Shown: positions 15,601-30,600 of the stretch, piece by piece
Layout: each line of letters starts with the position of its first letter
How positions within the stretch are numbered: the stretch's first letter is position 1
Source: Eopsaltria australis
Lineage: Eukaryota > Chordata > Aves > Passeriformes > Petroicidae
Direction: 5' to 3'
Length of the DNA stretch: 64,000 nucleotides
Assembly: GCA_034509425.1 (NCBI GenBank)
Contig: JAVTVJ010000662.1
Location: 319,501-383,500 of the forward strand
Position numbers and translations under genes: made by a program
The notes under the pieces: model-generated
Database searches by the model: none
Told to the model about the DNA's origin: nothing
What the model saw: only the letters and a program-made list of their open reading frames with translations

Positions 15601-18600
15601 ATGTTATAAGAGCAGAGAAAAATTTGCCAGAGACATCCACTATTGTCAAACTTGCTTCTTAGGCAAGTATGGACCAACTTTTCATTCCAGCTGCTTCCTC
15701 TTCATGGACCTATACAGCATAGAAGAGTTTAAAGCCAAGTGAGAAGAAAATAGAACGTAAGTAAAAAGACCCACAGAGATGTGTAGTTCTATGCTTTTGA
15801 AAAGTCATTTCAACATGGATACATTACAGATAAGTGAGAGAGTATTTCGTCATTATTGGATACTTCAGTTTTAATGCTGAGTGATGGACTGCCCTAATGC
15901 AGAGGATTAGGTACAGATTCACAAAGTCATCATCTGGTTGAGTTCTGCTTCACTAAAGCTCTAATACCTAGCAATACTAGAACATGCAAAACAGGTAACA
16001 AGACTTTGTTAGAAGCCAGCATCATCATAAGAAACACAACAGTACATTGTTCCATGAGTACTTTTACGATCACCTTTCCTTTCAACTTCTATTTTTGTAA
16101 AAGGAGTTTTACTGGGTCTTCTGCCAAAGGGCAAAAGCTTCAGAGGAAAAGCCAACAGTCTTTCAAATAGGTCTTATTTCAAATTTTAAAAATTGGCAGA
16201 AAAATCAGAGAGAAAAGAGTACTTAAAGCTAAAAAACTTGAGCAAACCCATTTTTTATGTGATTAAGAAAACCTTCAGTAAGGAGTCCAATAACTGAATT
16301 TACATTTCTCCTCCTCCACTGTCTTGATATTTTGGAGAAAGAAGGGACCATTTTCAGAGTGAAAATAAAAGAATAGGCTAAAGAGGTCTGTGATTTGCTC
16401 CCATTATGGCATCTAGTACTAGTATGCAATCTACAAAAACTAGTGATGGGACTTTTAAGTAGTCCTTTTCCAAACCTCACTGCAAACACAGTAAAGTTTT
16501 CAACTGATAGACAGAAGCCACTAATATCTTTCATATGCACCCTTAAGTGAAATAAGCAAAACGTCTGACACCTTCAGTGATGAAAATACTTCAGCATACC
16601 TGGCAATGTTGATTGCATTGGACACAAATATTGCTGTTCAGACTACGTCTGAAATCTTTTCTGTTTGATATGTAAGTTTCCTGCTGTTAGGATTGATTGA
16701 ACTACTAATAAACAAGCTCTTCTAGGGCAGACATCCATTCAAACACCATGACACTAAATACAAGGAAGATTGGAGTATTGAACTTGCATCCTGAACCCTG
16801 ACTAGAGCACTAACTGAAATACAGGACTATCAAACAAGCAGAGAAGCTGGGAAAACCAAAAAGCAAATGGAGCAGACAGACATAAACTTTTACTACTTCT
16901 TACTCAAATGGTTGCAGAAGATGGAGTAGCTTGATGTAGGAGAGTATATTAACTGTTGAGTGATCTTTATGTCAAAAATCCATCCCCTTCAGGATTCTGA
17001 TTCTAACCAACTCAAAAATAAGTATTCTGAAATTACTTACTTGCTGCAGTAGGCCAATAGTCAGCCATATCACCAATGTATGATCAGTATTGCTGAATTG
17101 TCTAGTCATGGACTTTTTTAAACATCTACAAAGACGGCCTATTAATTACTACCTACAATTTTACTTGCAGGCAAGCCATCTAAGGCTGCCTGTGGACAGG
17201 TTAATTTGATAGCCTCTTTACCAGTTTCCAATACTGCTGCTTCTTCCACTCGCCAAGAAAATCACAATCTCTTCCTCGGTTCCATGGTTAACTAGCACTA
17301 TGGACAGCATTTGTACAAGTAAGTTTTGAAAATATGAAAATAAAAGTTCATATGCTTTTTATAAACAACTCCCAAATCCTGCAACTAAAACACAGTTTTT
17401 AGCTCCAGCACCACTCAAAAGTAATCATGAAGCTTACTCCAGTCCAGGTAAGGAGGAATTCCCAGCTACAACAGTTCAATATCTTGCATTATGATAGCTA
17501 GGATGCCTGCATGAAGTGAGCTTGTGAAGGATTCACCCTCTGAGGCCCTCTGAACCATTAAAGAAACCTTTATAGACCATTAGTTTCACTAGTTTTCCTT
17601 TGTTTGTAAGCTACATGTCTATTTTACTATCATTAGGAATTCATGGAAAACAGAAGGAGCTAAGATCAGTTTCTACTGATTCCGCTACTGGGTTTTTTAC
17701 CATGTGCTTTACCTTTTACCATAAAAAATGTATTTTTAATGAATTTGAAGGGATGACTTCCATATGTTGTCACTGACATCATATAAGCATAGAATAACAT
17801 ATGAACCAGAGATAAGAAAATATGCACACTATATTTGAAGAAGCAATCATATCTGGAGATTAGATGACAGATGAAAGGTCATTTTCAATTATTAGATTTC
17901 AGCATTTTCCAGTTTTGCACCAATTACCAATAAACTCTTTAATCTGCTAGTAAAATAAACTTCACTTTCATGAAGAGAAGAAATGAAGCATCAATTTCAG
18001 TTAAAATTCCATTAAATAGCCTGCAGTCCAGATACTACTGTGCCTTGCTGCCACTAACAGACCATTTTCTCCTGCTGAACTCCTCAAAGAGTTTTAATCC
18101 TATCAGGAATAAAAACCATCAAGAAAGGACATTATATGTATAGAGAATAATTCAGGCCAAAAAGTTTTGTGCACTGGAATCAGTTGCTAAGAAAAAATAA
18201 ACTACTCAAATAACAGGACGAGACTTTAAATTCATTCTCTTTTGTTAGGTTACATGATAAAAGGGCATCACATGACAGCACTCAGCTCACTAAAAAAAAA
18301 ACTAAGCATGAAGATTACCAGAAGGAAGGAGTCCCTACCCAGGTTTGTCAGAGAGCTGCTATGGAAAAGCCATCAGCCTCACAGTCCTGAAATAAACACA
18401 CCATAAGGCAGGATCTCCAGAGTACCTTTCTGACTTAGGGATATTACTAGTTCACAGCAAAGACTTACTATGCAATGCCAAACAGAGGTTTTGGGATCAT
18501 ACAAGACTTCCTATTGGATGTTTATGGGAGAAATGAAAGGCAGGGAAATTGAGGGATCTAAACAATCATGGGAGGAACAAGAACAGGAAAATAGAGGGAG

Positions 18601-21600
18601 AGGTGCATAAAAGGAGCCTGTTGTATGTAAATGCTTTGCTGCTCAGTGCACTTACCTATCCATTCTGTGAACCTGATGACTACAGAGGCAGTCTCTATTC
18701 TGGGTGCATGCATGATACAGAGGTCTAAGCTCCAGCAACTGGAGCTAAACCAGGGGATATACACCCCTGTACAACTGCAGCACCAGCAACCAGAGCAAAT
18801 ACATATGTCAGTGTGTGACTGCCTGAGAATATCAAACCAGACTAGGTGGCTTGGGAAGCCAAGTATTGAAGTGGGGCCATAGATCTAGGCTGGACACCTG
18901 TGTGTGTGTGTGTGAGTACAGTAACTGGAGGTTTTATCTACCAGAGGGCCCAGGGTATCCAGGCAAACTGCTAGAGAAACTGTAAGGTCTGGAAGCTTAC
19001 TGACATACCTTTTTGTGTGTCTCAATCTCTGTTTCTCTCCCCACTGCCTCTCTACTTAACACAAGACTAGTAGAGATAAGAAGGTATGTGAGCCTCTTAT
19101 ACCATAGTCTTAGTGTCTAAATCCAGGTACTGTGGGATTCATAGTGTTCAAGAGAAAGAGTTGGGCATGTGTGCATCTGACTGAGGGAACCTGCAGTAGG
19201 AAGGACTAGAGGGTTTGCAAGCATTGAGCATTTGTGTGTGCCATTGGCTGGGGATCAAAAGCCTGTTAACTGGAAACACTGAACATCTAGGTGTATTACT
19301 GGGGATCTATACTGTATACATCTAGGCATGGTAATGCATCTGTACACTGATCAGCCAGAGTGCAAGAGTAAGGCTGCTGGTGCTGGTATTGCCTGCATGA
19401 CTGCTCACTCTTGTCTCTGGCGATCTGTACAGATGGCTGCGTGTATGTGTGCTGTGTAAGTATCTGCGTGTATGTGACCATTAGGAATGCATGCTCAGCA
19501 TTGTGACTGGGTGGTTTGAAGGGGCATGGAACTGCAGCAGCCTCAGGTTACCTGATTTGTAACCTCTAACGTCTCTCAACCTCCACGTTTTGGCATAGAT
19601 GAAATAAAAGTGAAGTAAGTAGTAAAATAAATGCCTGGAGATGTCTTGCAAAGGTACAGGTTCCGTTGACTCCATCTCTGCAAACCAGTACCCACGTCTA
19701 CATAAAAACTCATATACAGCAAGAATTTCTGAAGTAGGAAGAGAAAGACCTGACAGATTTGGACTTGAACAGGTAAGATTTCTGAAAGTTACCATTAATT
19801 TTGTCACATGTGCTGCAAAGTATGTTCAGGCCAATGCCTCAGGATGAAAGATACAGACTTGAAACAGTGAATCACAGATTCTGAGAATACCCAAAAAACC
19901 AGTTGTTACATAGATGAAAACATCTAGTATACTAAAAACAAAAGACAGTGTATCAGTGTCTTTGTGTATCTCTTTACAGTTATCCTGTTAAGTCTAGCAA
20001 GCAAGAGAATTGGTTGGATCACAACCAAACCAGCTAAGTGACAGAATGTCTACGCCCACCCTAGACTTTTAAAGAAATGGATGAGAGACGTGCCAAATTC
20101 ACAGCAGTCTTTATAAACGTAGCTCACAACTATCATCAAATTGTTTTCCAGTAATTGCTAGAATCACTTACCTGTACAGTTTTTGGATGGCATGGGCTGC
20201 ATTCTTTCTCACGTAAGGAGACAAATCAGAAGAGGCTTCCTTAATAGCAAGCATCATAATAGGAACAATAATTGGGACACGTATACTGGATAAAACTCTT
20301 AAAGCACTTGCACGGATTAACTGATTAGGATCCTAAAAAACAGGAGTGAAGGGGAGAAATAAAATAAGATCTGTACAGAAACAAATAATTAAATTCGCTG
20401 CTGCGCTTACACTAATTAGTGATGACACATTAAAACACGTAAATCTATCTAAGTCAGGCTCACAAATGAAGGCCATGCTAATAAGAAAATGTGTCACACT
20501 TCATACAAAGAAATTTTCAAAATAAAAAAAAAGTAAAACAAATTAAGAAAGAGAACATTAAATATTATGAAAATATGAAGTTATTATGAAAATAATGAAA
20601 ATTTTACAAAGGAAAACATTAACATAATGCAATTTTCCAAACAAAATACGGTAATTATGGTAAATATGGTAAATATTTTATTTAATAATCTGATACATTT
20701 GATGCAATCCAAGTGGAATTCAGATATTATGAAAGACACATTACCTCAATTTTATTACTTATATTTAAGAAATGTCAAATGAAAATGTTATTCTCAGTTG
20801 TGACATTCCCACTAAAGTTCTTGACAAAAAATCCATTTTACACTTTATTGCAAGATATAAACTGAAGCCAGTAACAAAAACAATTTAAAAGAACATTTTA
20901 AAATATTAAGCTAAATGTTCAGAGACTTTTTTCTATTTCTTGTCCTCTCTTCTTTTGCCCCAGCTCTTGGTCCATTTTGCAATACTAAGGTTAGCTTGGA
21001 GATCCAGCACATCTGTATTTGGATGAACTGTTATGTAAACTTTATCCATCATTCATGGGTTTGGAACACAAGGAAAAATGTTACTCAATCAAGTACTAAA
21101 TCCCTCAAAATCTAATAAAGTGAAATTGCAGCATCATTAATTCATTATACCATACAGTGTCTTGCTAGAAGGTAACCTCCCAAAGAACATTTCTCCCAAG
21201 GACTGAGAGCTGACAACACATGTTTTCAGACTGGTATCACTGATTTATTAATTCATCTAAGATCTCAAAATTTCTACATCTTAGAAGCTTCTAAGTAGTA
21301 AGTATCTGGATGGTGAAAGCCCTTTATTTGACCGTTTTTGGAAAAATATATTGTTCCTACCAAAGTTTGCAAAGCTCATCAGCAGTCACTTAAATTTAAA
21401 ATACAAAGTTCTTTCCCTGAAGGGAGGTAAACAAAAATCCCCACACATAAAGCAAAATTATAATCATTACAAATTGAAAAACAAAACATTACAAAAAATG
21501 AACAGAGACCTATTTTTCATAGCAGGCTTAGTAATTTCTTTAGCTGCTGATAATCTCCACTAGTTTGGTGTCTACTCCCTTGTCACATTGCCAGTTCTTT

Positions 21601-24600
21601 TATTGCTACTCAGCCACAACATTATCACTCCTCCTTTTGCTCTCATTACCCACAACTTTTTAGAAGAGTTATGCCTTGAGGAGTGTTCACTGCATACATG
21701 TATCATGAAACACACCGGACACAAAGTCATTTGAATTCTAGCTTCTCACGGCAGTCAGAGATAGTAAAGGCAGTGCATCTGACATTGGAATGAAAGTTCA
21801 AGGGAAGGGGGCAGAAAACTCTCTAGTTGATGTGGATTCCTACTACAGCTGCACAACTGGAGCTCTGATTGCAACATTTTCCAACAAGATGCAAGGTGTG
21901 GGTCAAGTGATGTAACAGAAATTAGTCTAGAGTACCAGAAGGGTACATGAAAAACTCAGTCAACTCTTACTACAAAAACTGGCCAAATTTCAGAACAGAG
22001 ACTTAATAAGTCTTTCATCTCTCAACAGTCACACTTCAAAGGCAATCCTAAACTTTGCTGTCTAATCCCATTTCTCATTATTATCTCATTTGAAACAAAA
22101 GGGTACTAAAAGCTATTTTTTCAATGCTTTTAATGAAACAGTACCATGTCCAAGACACTGAATATTTTAATTTAGGTGCTTCTGTCTTCCTTATGTTTCA
22201 ATTCTCTGTCGTACATGAAATTCTATTTTCAACATGAACTAAAAGGAACATAGGTGGTTCATTGTAATAACACGGTCTTTTTTCCATACATACAAGTTAT
22301 GTTGGAATGAAAAAAGACATTCCAGAAGTTAAATGTTTGGCATGTGAATTTGGAAGCACCATTCTGCTGTTTTTCTTTAGTGAAGTAACTTTACTTGTTT
22401 CAGGTTTACTTAGCTGCTTGACAAGATTTGAAGCAGCAGAGAAAAACTTGGTCAATCACATAACTTGAAACTATCAGGCATAGATATTTACATGCTTTAG
22501 TTTACTATACTACACTTACACAGATATTTTTATTTTTGTGCTACCAGCTCAGAATTCCCTATAAAATGTTATTTAGTAGTCACTCACTTTTAAAGCACGC
22601 TGGAAAGTACTGATGGACAATAATGCTAGATCTTGCTGCTCCTCTGCGTAGCGCATCAGATAAACATAGACAAGCTTTTTTATCTGAAAAGAAAAAAAAC
22701 AGTGAACATCACTATGAGAAAGTTTCAGAATTCTATAAAGAATTATATAAAGTTTCACATTTTTATCAACATTTTCTTCTTTGAAGAAAAAGCTAATAGA
22801 TCCCTGGAGCACTCACGTGCTTCTCCAATGTCTTTTGAAGTGCCTGAGGTCCTGCAATGCTACCTAATTAATGAAACAGTCAGATGAAGGCTAGTAACAC
22901 AAACTACTGCTTTATATTATTAACTAGTAAATTAAGACTTGAATAATCTAAGATGTTGACAGGGGGAAACTGATCACTTGAGCACACTTTTTTTTTCTTA
23001 TAGAAAACAGGTTAAACTGCAATAGCCAAGAATTTCAACAAGTCCATTTTATTTTACCTTGAAACTCAAAATTGATTACTTTAACACATTCGAAAGTGAA
23101 TATAACTTACAGCTCAAGTGTGGTAACTTACGCTGTTCAAATCTGATTAAAAGAGCACTTATTTTGGATGAAAACAAAGGACATTAGATTCACCTTTGCA
23201 TGACTACACGCATTCAAAAGATGCAATATAAGCATACTACAAAGGATGCAATGTCCAAAGATTAAGGAAACCTCTGTATGATTTTGGGGAGTAGGGTATT
23301 GAATTTAGTTCACTTTACCCCCTCATACCCAGGAAGCAGTGAAAACATTTTTTTATATTTGAGTAGTAAACTGACTGTTGGGGTTTATAATGGAAAATTC
23401 TGAAAGACCCTCAACTACAGCTGTGCTAATAATTACTGTCACTATCAGAAGATCTATCTTTGTGCCAATTCTGGCAAAAAACCATAATATTAAATCACAG
23501 AAGGTTACACCATACTACATTATTTTTTGTTCAGCTATAGAGAAGTAGCAATCAACATTGACCACAAGAGGCCTGTGCACTGAATGACTGCAGGTGTGCA
23601 AAGAAAGCCTCCTTTCCTTGAAACCACTCTGTGACTAGAAATGGAAGCACTCAGAGCTCCGTGACTACACTATTCTTTTACCATTTACCTTCATTCAATG
23701 TTAAAATGCTCTATTCTATAAAGCTAATCATAACAGGGGCACATTAGGCTTGAGGAACAGAGGCAGATTTGTTTAATTAATTTATCAATATAAGCACATC
23801 AAAATCCATGAATTATTGATGAAGACTTATTTTTGTTCTATACCACCAATTGTTTATTAGGTCACTTTTTGTATCCTTACCATCCCTGACTTGATGCACA
23901 TAATCAAGCTGAGGTCAGCATGCACTTACAAAAAAAATCGTAAGGTACTTCTGTAAACAATAAGATGCCCTTTGCTTCTCTTCAAATAAAGTAACTTGTT
24001 ACACCACTTCTTCATCTCAATTTTCCTGCATCAGAGCACTGAGCCCTGATTTAAAAAATATATAGCAGCCATTTCTGGGCAGGAAATTCACTTGGATACA
24101 AAGTCACAGAATCAGAGAATGTTCTGAGTTGGAAGGGGCCACAAGGATCACTGAGTCCAACTCTTCAATGAATGGCCCATACAGGGATGGAACTCAACAC
24201 GCTGGTGTTACTAGCACCATGCTCTAACCAACTGAGCTACTCTCAGGGTTACTCAGCTAAATCAATGTGCTTTACGCTCCCGCATTGCAGCAATTTGTAC
24301 AGACAGATTTGGGCAAGAATTCTTAGGAATAGCGGAAAATTTGGCAAAACATTTTCAGGAAACAGGATCAATGTACTAAGAATCTGACTTAATCTAGTGA
24401 TTTCTCATAATTTCAAAAGCGTCCTAAAAAATTAACCATGATAAACGTTCCTGAGACAGAATAGGTCAAACTAGATGGCCATAAGTATACCTACACTACG
24501 ACCTAAACCTGTCATCTAACTCAAACAGATGAAGAAATTCATCAGATGGCTTTACTGAATATCGTGATCTCCTTTCAGTTTAACAGTCTCTTCCTGTAGA

Positions 24601-27600
24601 AGTACGTTAGCATTAAGCGGTGGAAAAATGCATAAGCAGGGAAGTTTAACTACAGCATAGAAGATGACATGTGAATTCACATAACTGTCTATTGGTTTTA
24701 AAATAGGAAAAAAGTCCATCAACAGTGAAAGGCTTTTGCTAATAATGTTAAGTGATAAGACCTCATCTTCACACCCAGAAAGGAGCACAGTGAGACAAGG
24801 GGCATGAAGGGGTGCGTGCACACAACACCCTGCTCTAGATTCTCCCAAGCCCATGACAGGAACCATCAGCTCAGAGATGCAGAGGGAAACATAGTAATAG
24901 GAGGGAAACCAAATTTAGGACTCATAGAAAGGATACCCAGTCACACTGCTCCCAGAGAAACCTCAGGAGAGCCTCAGCTCCTGTGCCCAGGTGTTAAAAC
25001 CACCAAGAGTCAACAAAGACCAGAGCACCTTTCAGACTGAAGGTCTTTTACATGTACAGAAATGGGACACACTTGAAAACTATTTCAGACAAGACATGGG
25101 AGGTTTTGGGGAAGAACTAAAGTGAAAGAGAAGCAAGGGATGATCTACATGATCTGAAAAGGATTAAGCCAGGGAAAAACAGAGGGATAATATGGCTGAA
25201 CAGTTTGATAGATGGTACAGTGTATCTATCCTTCTGTTTCCCACATGTGAATAGCACTATCTGTTGCATTGACTCATTAAATTTCATTTTGAACTGTTTT
25301 CCTTGGTGAGGTACTCTTTATTCGGTGTGAAGATGCATTTACATGCCTGCAACTGCAGTCAGGCCACAGGCTGGAGGGCTGCTGTGTCCATGGACACCAG
25401 TGACTATGGTGACCAGAGTGAGGGGACTTAAGTATGACTCCAGCAACTGGCATGTGACATCAAGCCACAGGGACCTCTAAGTCCAGGGTGGCCAGCATCT
25501 GGAGCAAGTGAGGGTCTGGCTGCCAACACCTGGGCTGGGAGCACAGGCCAGAAGGTCCATGAGCATGTGTGCAACTGAAGAGATCAGAATACGTGAAACC
25601 AAGCACAAGCCAATGTGTCTGTGGTGTCAGTGGCTGGAATGGGTGCAGGTGTACAAGTGGATCAAGCTGCACTAGCTGACAAGTAGGTGAAGTGCCTCGG
25701 AAGGAAGTAGGTGTGGGTGTGAGCATCTAAGGGTGAGACCACAGGAGGAGCTGGCTACAGACCAGACCAGTGAAGTCCCATCCCGCTGCACAGAAAGCCC
25801 ATGGCCTGTGGGTCTCTAGGGGCAAGAATCATGGTTTTTTGTGCATCTCTTCAAGGGCATAACCACAGGGGTTTAGACAGTAGAGAAGCAAGGAAGTTCT
25901 GGCCAGATCCAGTCTTATGTGTGTCCAAGGGCAAGTCCATGAGGGAGCAGCTATTGAGAAATCAGGAGAGTCCTGGTTTAGAGGCATTCATATGTGTACA
26001 GGTGTTTGTACCAGCAAACGGAAAAGGGCTACAGCCTTAGGGGCTCACATGTGCAGGTGCCACCAACAGGGGTGACTGAGATCCATGGGTCAGACACTGA
26101 GCAGACTGTGTGGATAAACAGTGTATATAAACACACATTCCCACTAGCGGATCATCCTGAACTGCCAAGCTGCTGGTGCTGTTCGTGTTCACCTGAGTAC
26201 CCTGTGACAATTTACATGGCTACCTCTGTACATACATATTTGCTCTGTATATATACAGATACAATATTTATGTGTATGTGCACACCCACCAGGGATACAG
26301 TCTCAGCTTCCATACTGGTTGGGCTTAAAGTCTGGAACTGGGACAGTCTTGCCTCTATCAGACTAGTCGTTCCAGCCCTAACAGTTAAAAGCACTCCAGA
26401 AGAATAGTCCTGTTTAAGGCACTCCTCTTTGGTGTAAGGCCTCCCTGTCCATAACTGGACTTAAGACCACTCATAACTTACAAACACAAAGTACAGTGGA
26501 ACAGAACATTTAACTAGTCTGATTTCTCGTCTCGTATCTTTTTACTGCCTGTTAATAAAACTACAATTACAATTTCTAAAATTATTCTAATACAGTAAGT
26601 TCCTGAAAGACTCTGAATTAGCATCTTTGCACACTTACCAGAGCTCAGTATTTGGCCTTGGCCAAATAAATCCACTCCCTCAATGAATGAAAAAACCCAA
26701 AGTTTTCAAAGTAGTAGCTAAAAAAGAATAATTTCTTTAAAGCTAAAATTAAACTCAAACTTGAATATAAGTATTCATCCATGTAAATATGGAGAAAACT
26801 GATGTTTTATCCATTATATCGCAGTATGTTAGAGTGAGAATGGAGTTTGCTGAAGCCATTATGACAGGAAACATAACCTTCAGTGCCATAAGCCAGGGAA
26901 AAAATAATTTTTTGTTCCCATCAATAATAAAGGCTGAAGTACACCTTTTCAGAAGAGGACAGAAGTGAAGCATGCATTCAATTGACTTCTCTCTTTAAAA
27001 TCCAATGCTTCAAACAATCGTTGTCTCATTTTTCAAAAATTATGATCTGAGCAGTAGGAGTAACTAAAGTCTTTGCATGTTCACTCTACTTTTGTCAAAC
27101 TGATGCTTGTTAGGCACCATGAGGTCTCAAAACTATAAACTTATAGATGCTATTTTTATCGAAATCTCATTTGTCAAGTCAACTATAACTTTGACACTTC
27201 TGCAGGGAAGCTGTCAGTGTATGCACAGAAATGTTAGTGAGCATCAGAGTTACATTTTCTACATACACCCTGCGGTTATACAACAGTAACCCTGTGGATT
27301 TTAACACAACCTCAATTTTTTTAGCATTCTGGAAATCTGAATTTTCACTAGTCCAAAATGGATTTTTCCCCTTGCTTTCATATGAGAAACAAAAAAAAAA
27401 AAAAAAAAAAAAAAGGAGATACATGACTAATGACACCCAACATAGATGCAAGAACACATTTTTTTTTTTACTCAAGCATTACCTTTCAGTCTGGGTCTGC
27501 AACAGATGTTGAAAAATACAATGTAACACAACCCCAAGCTTTGCAAAGAGCACCACACTTCAAATAAACTACAATAGCTCTTCTCCATTACCACCATACT

Positions 27601-30600
27601 TCACCAAATTTCTAAAATCAGATAATTTTTTTTAATGTAAACAGCTAGTATTCCCTTCCTCCAAATTACCCAACAGGTTTCCTTTATTTATACATAATAT
27701 TAATATCATAATGCCGTTATTGAAAGAAACTCCAAAGAAGTTCCATTAATGATACTAGAGATTTTATGGTTTACGTTGAAGTCTAATACAATCAGATAAA
27801 ATTTTCGTAAACAGATTCTCTGTAACAGTATGTTTAACAAGTTAGAGGAATACCTCAATATTTTTACTGGCAACATTCTTCACAACAGCAGGAAACAGCT
27901 CAGAAGCATTTTTTCCCTTTGCAATCATCTGAAAAAAGAAGACGAGACAAATCTTAGCAATGTAACAATATAATTTATTAGAATGTGGTTTGGGTTTTGT
28001 TGATTTATTACAGATCTGTATTTCAAGTCTCATTTCTATGAAATTGAGGATAAAGATGTGGGTTTTTGTTAATTATTAGACCTTATCACATACAATCCAT
28101 ACAACATAAACTCTTGGGTGCTGGCTGGTTACGAGTTTGCTGGAGTGGAAGCCATGAACTGGACTTCAACATATAAGACAGCAAATAATTTTTAATGCTT
28201 TCAAAATTACAAAACAAAGATGTTGCTAATCCGAAAAGCCCTACAGAATTACCTTTTGGGAGCTGGAGGAAAAAAAAAGGCACCCAACAACCCAACAAAA
28301 CCCAAGAAGTTATACAAGCTTAAGTCCTGCTCCTTTTCCCTGGAACAGCTGTGGTTTGCAGCAGAACCAAGGAGAAAAATAAAAATAAACAGCACACTTT
28401 AAGAACAAAACAAGGTCATTTTCCATAGCAAGTTAAACACAGAAGGCCATAAAGTGTTTACCCAAACAAAAAAGAATATACAAAAGCCACACAGTAAAAG
28501 CAAGATCAATCAACCCACCCATTTTTTTTAAAGGAAGTTTTCATGTTTGATAATGAGCAAGGCATGTCACAAACAATAAAATTGTCACAATAAAGATCAT
28601 AAACACCAAAACCCCAGTTTAGCTTCAGTTCTTGTACAAACAGTTGAAGAAGGAAGTTATTTGTAGGAAACTGGGTACATAAGAAGGAACAAAGTATTTT
28701 AATATACACTATAGCTGCACAATGCTCTGCTTAGATATAATTCCAGCAGAATGTCTGGCCATACTTTATGACCAAACTGCAAACCCTAGATTTTCAGGAT
28801 CATGTTACATCAAGTTCAGTGCTGCTGAATACAGACCCAGAGCACTCCCAGCTCTAAGAATCTGTGTGTCTTGCTCAAGGTCAAGATTCAGCCAGCCAAA
28901 CATCAAGTTAAGCAGAAAATACAAAATCTCACTAAGAAATCATAGAAAAGTGACCTTTAAAAGTCATCTAGTCCAAATCTCCTGCAGCAAGCAGAAACAT
29001 CTTCAACATGTTCACGTATCAGGTTGCTCAAAGCCCTGTCACTGAACGTTTCCAAGGATGGCATATTCACCATCCCTCTGGGCAACCTGTCCCAGTGTTT
29101 CACCACCATCATCATAAAGTCTTCCTTATAGTTAATCTAAATCGATTGTCTTTTAGTTTAAAACCATTCCCCCTCGTCCAGTCATCACAGGCTCTCCTGG
29201 AAAGTCTCTCTCCAGCTTTCTCATAGACCCCTTTACATACTGAAAGGTGTTATAAGGTCTTCCCAGAGCCTTCTCTTCTCCAGGTTGAACAACCCCAACT
29301 CTCTCAGCCTGCCCTCACAGGAGAGGTGCTCCAGCCATCAGACCCTTTTTGTGGCCTACTCTGGACCTGCTCTAACATGTCTGTTTTTCTTGTTCTGAGG
29401 ACTGCAGAACTGGATGCAGTTTTTCAGGTGGGGACTCCGGTACCAGAGTGGAGTAGAAGTGCAGAATTGTCTTCCTCAAATTGCTGGTCACACTTCCTGG
29501 GCTATTAGTGAACACTGTCAGCTCACAACCACTATTACATTCACCAGCACACCCAAATCCTTCTTGGCAGAGGTCCTCTTGATCCCTTCATCCACCTATG
29601 CTGATACTAAGGGCTGCCCTGATCCATGGGCCAGATCTTGTACTTGGCATTGTTGAACCCCATGATATTGCCATGGGTCCACATCACAAGTTTATCCAGA
29701 CCCCTCTGGATGGTATCCCATCCCTCAGGCATGTCAACTGCACCACTCAGTTTTGAGTAGCCTGCAGATTTGATGAAGGTGCGTTCAATCCTACTGTCTA
29801 CGACATTAACGAAGATATTAAATAGTACTGGTCCAGTACAGAATCCTGAAGGACACTTCTTGTCACCAATATCCAACATACATAAGCAACAACAAATATG
29901 CAGGGATCCAACAAAGAAACAAGAGTTCTGCAACTACAATTACTCCTGTCCATTACCATTACATTCCAATATAACCAATATAATATAGCTCAATATAATA
30001 CAGCTGATTAAATTTGATATTCTCAACTCACAGACTTGTTTGTGTATTTCATTGATAAAACACATTAAAAGCATAAAGTGTTAGGATCTCATGCAGCAAA
30101 AGTCAGAACACACAAAGCCAGGAAATACCTGGTAAATTGTATATTCTGAGAAGCTTAGAAGAATGCTGGAAAGAAGAGAGAAGGCAGCTGTAGTTCAAGC
30201 TCTTATTCAGTCTTTCAAAAGGGTGTAAAAACAGCTGTCCAGCATGACATTTTGATCTAACCCATTTAACATCTTAAGCTGTTTACTGTACCTGTATTAA
30301 AACATAGGAAGTGACACAAACACGGTGAAAAAGCAAGCACATTATATGAGTTCCAAGGGGTTTTTAACAAAGAATCTAATATCAATTTACTACTTTCAGG
30401 ACAGGGGGGGGTCTCCATAACAAATGCCAAATTCAGAATGACCAGGTAGAACTTAGCAACAAGATGAGTTGCAGAGAAGTAAGACAGAATGAAAAATTAT
30501 CATCTTATCTTGGTGCAACAGAAGTTACCATACTCTGAAACAGGGATGATCCTCAGGCCTCCCCAACAGGCTGTAATAGTATGACACTACGCAGTACTTG

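Larger units (their letters stand above)
14938..20171 (-). other. AP3B1: AP3B1 intron 5
   Basis: This 5.2-kb intron is ordinary AT-rich DNA from 14,938 to about 18,550 and from about 19,850 to 20,171. Between them lies a GC-richer, word-repetitive segment listed separately as an unknown repeat candidate. Confidence 0.8.
22684..27853 (-). other. AP3B1: AP3B1 intron 3
   Basis: This 5.2-kb intron holds the tRNA-headed SINE at 24,103-24,246, the second copy of the unidentified repeat at 25,320-26,470 and an A24 run at 27391-27414. The rest is AT-rich and featureless. Confidence 0.8.

Noticed and set aside
24172..24246. Possible functional tRNA-Ile gene
   Set aside because: The B box and acceptor-stem equivalents are damaged, and the sequence runs directly into a CR1 tail, so it is the head of a SINE.
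29607..29933. 108-codon minus-strand open frame
   Set aside because: Its middle is reverse transcriptase from the CR1 fragment; it is part of that dead element, not a gene.
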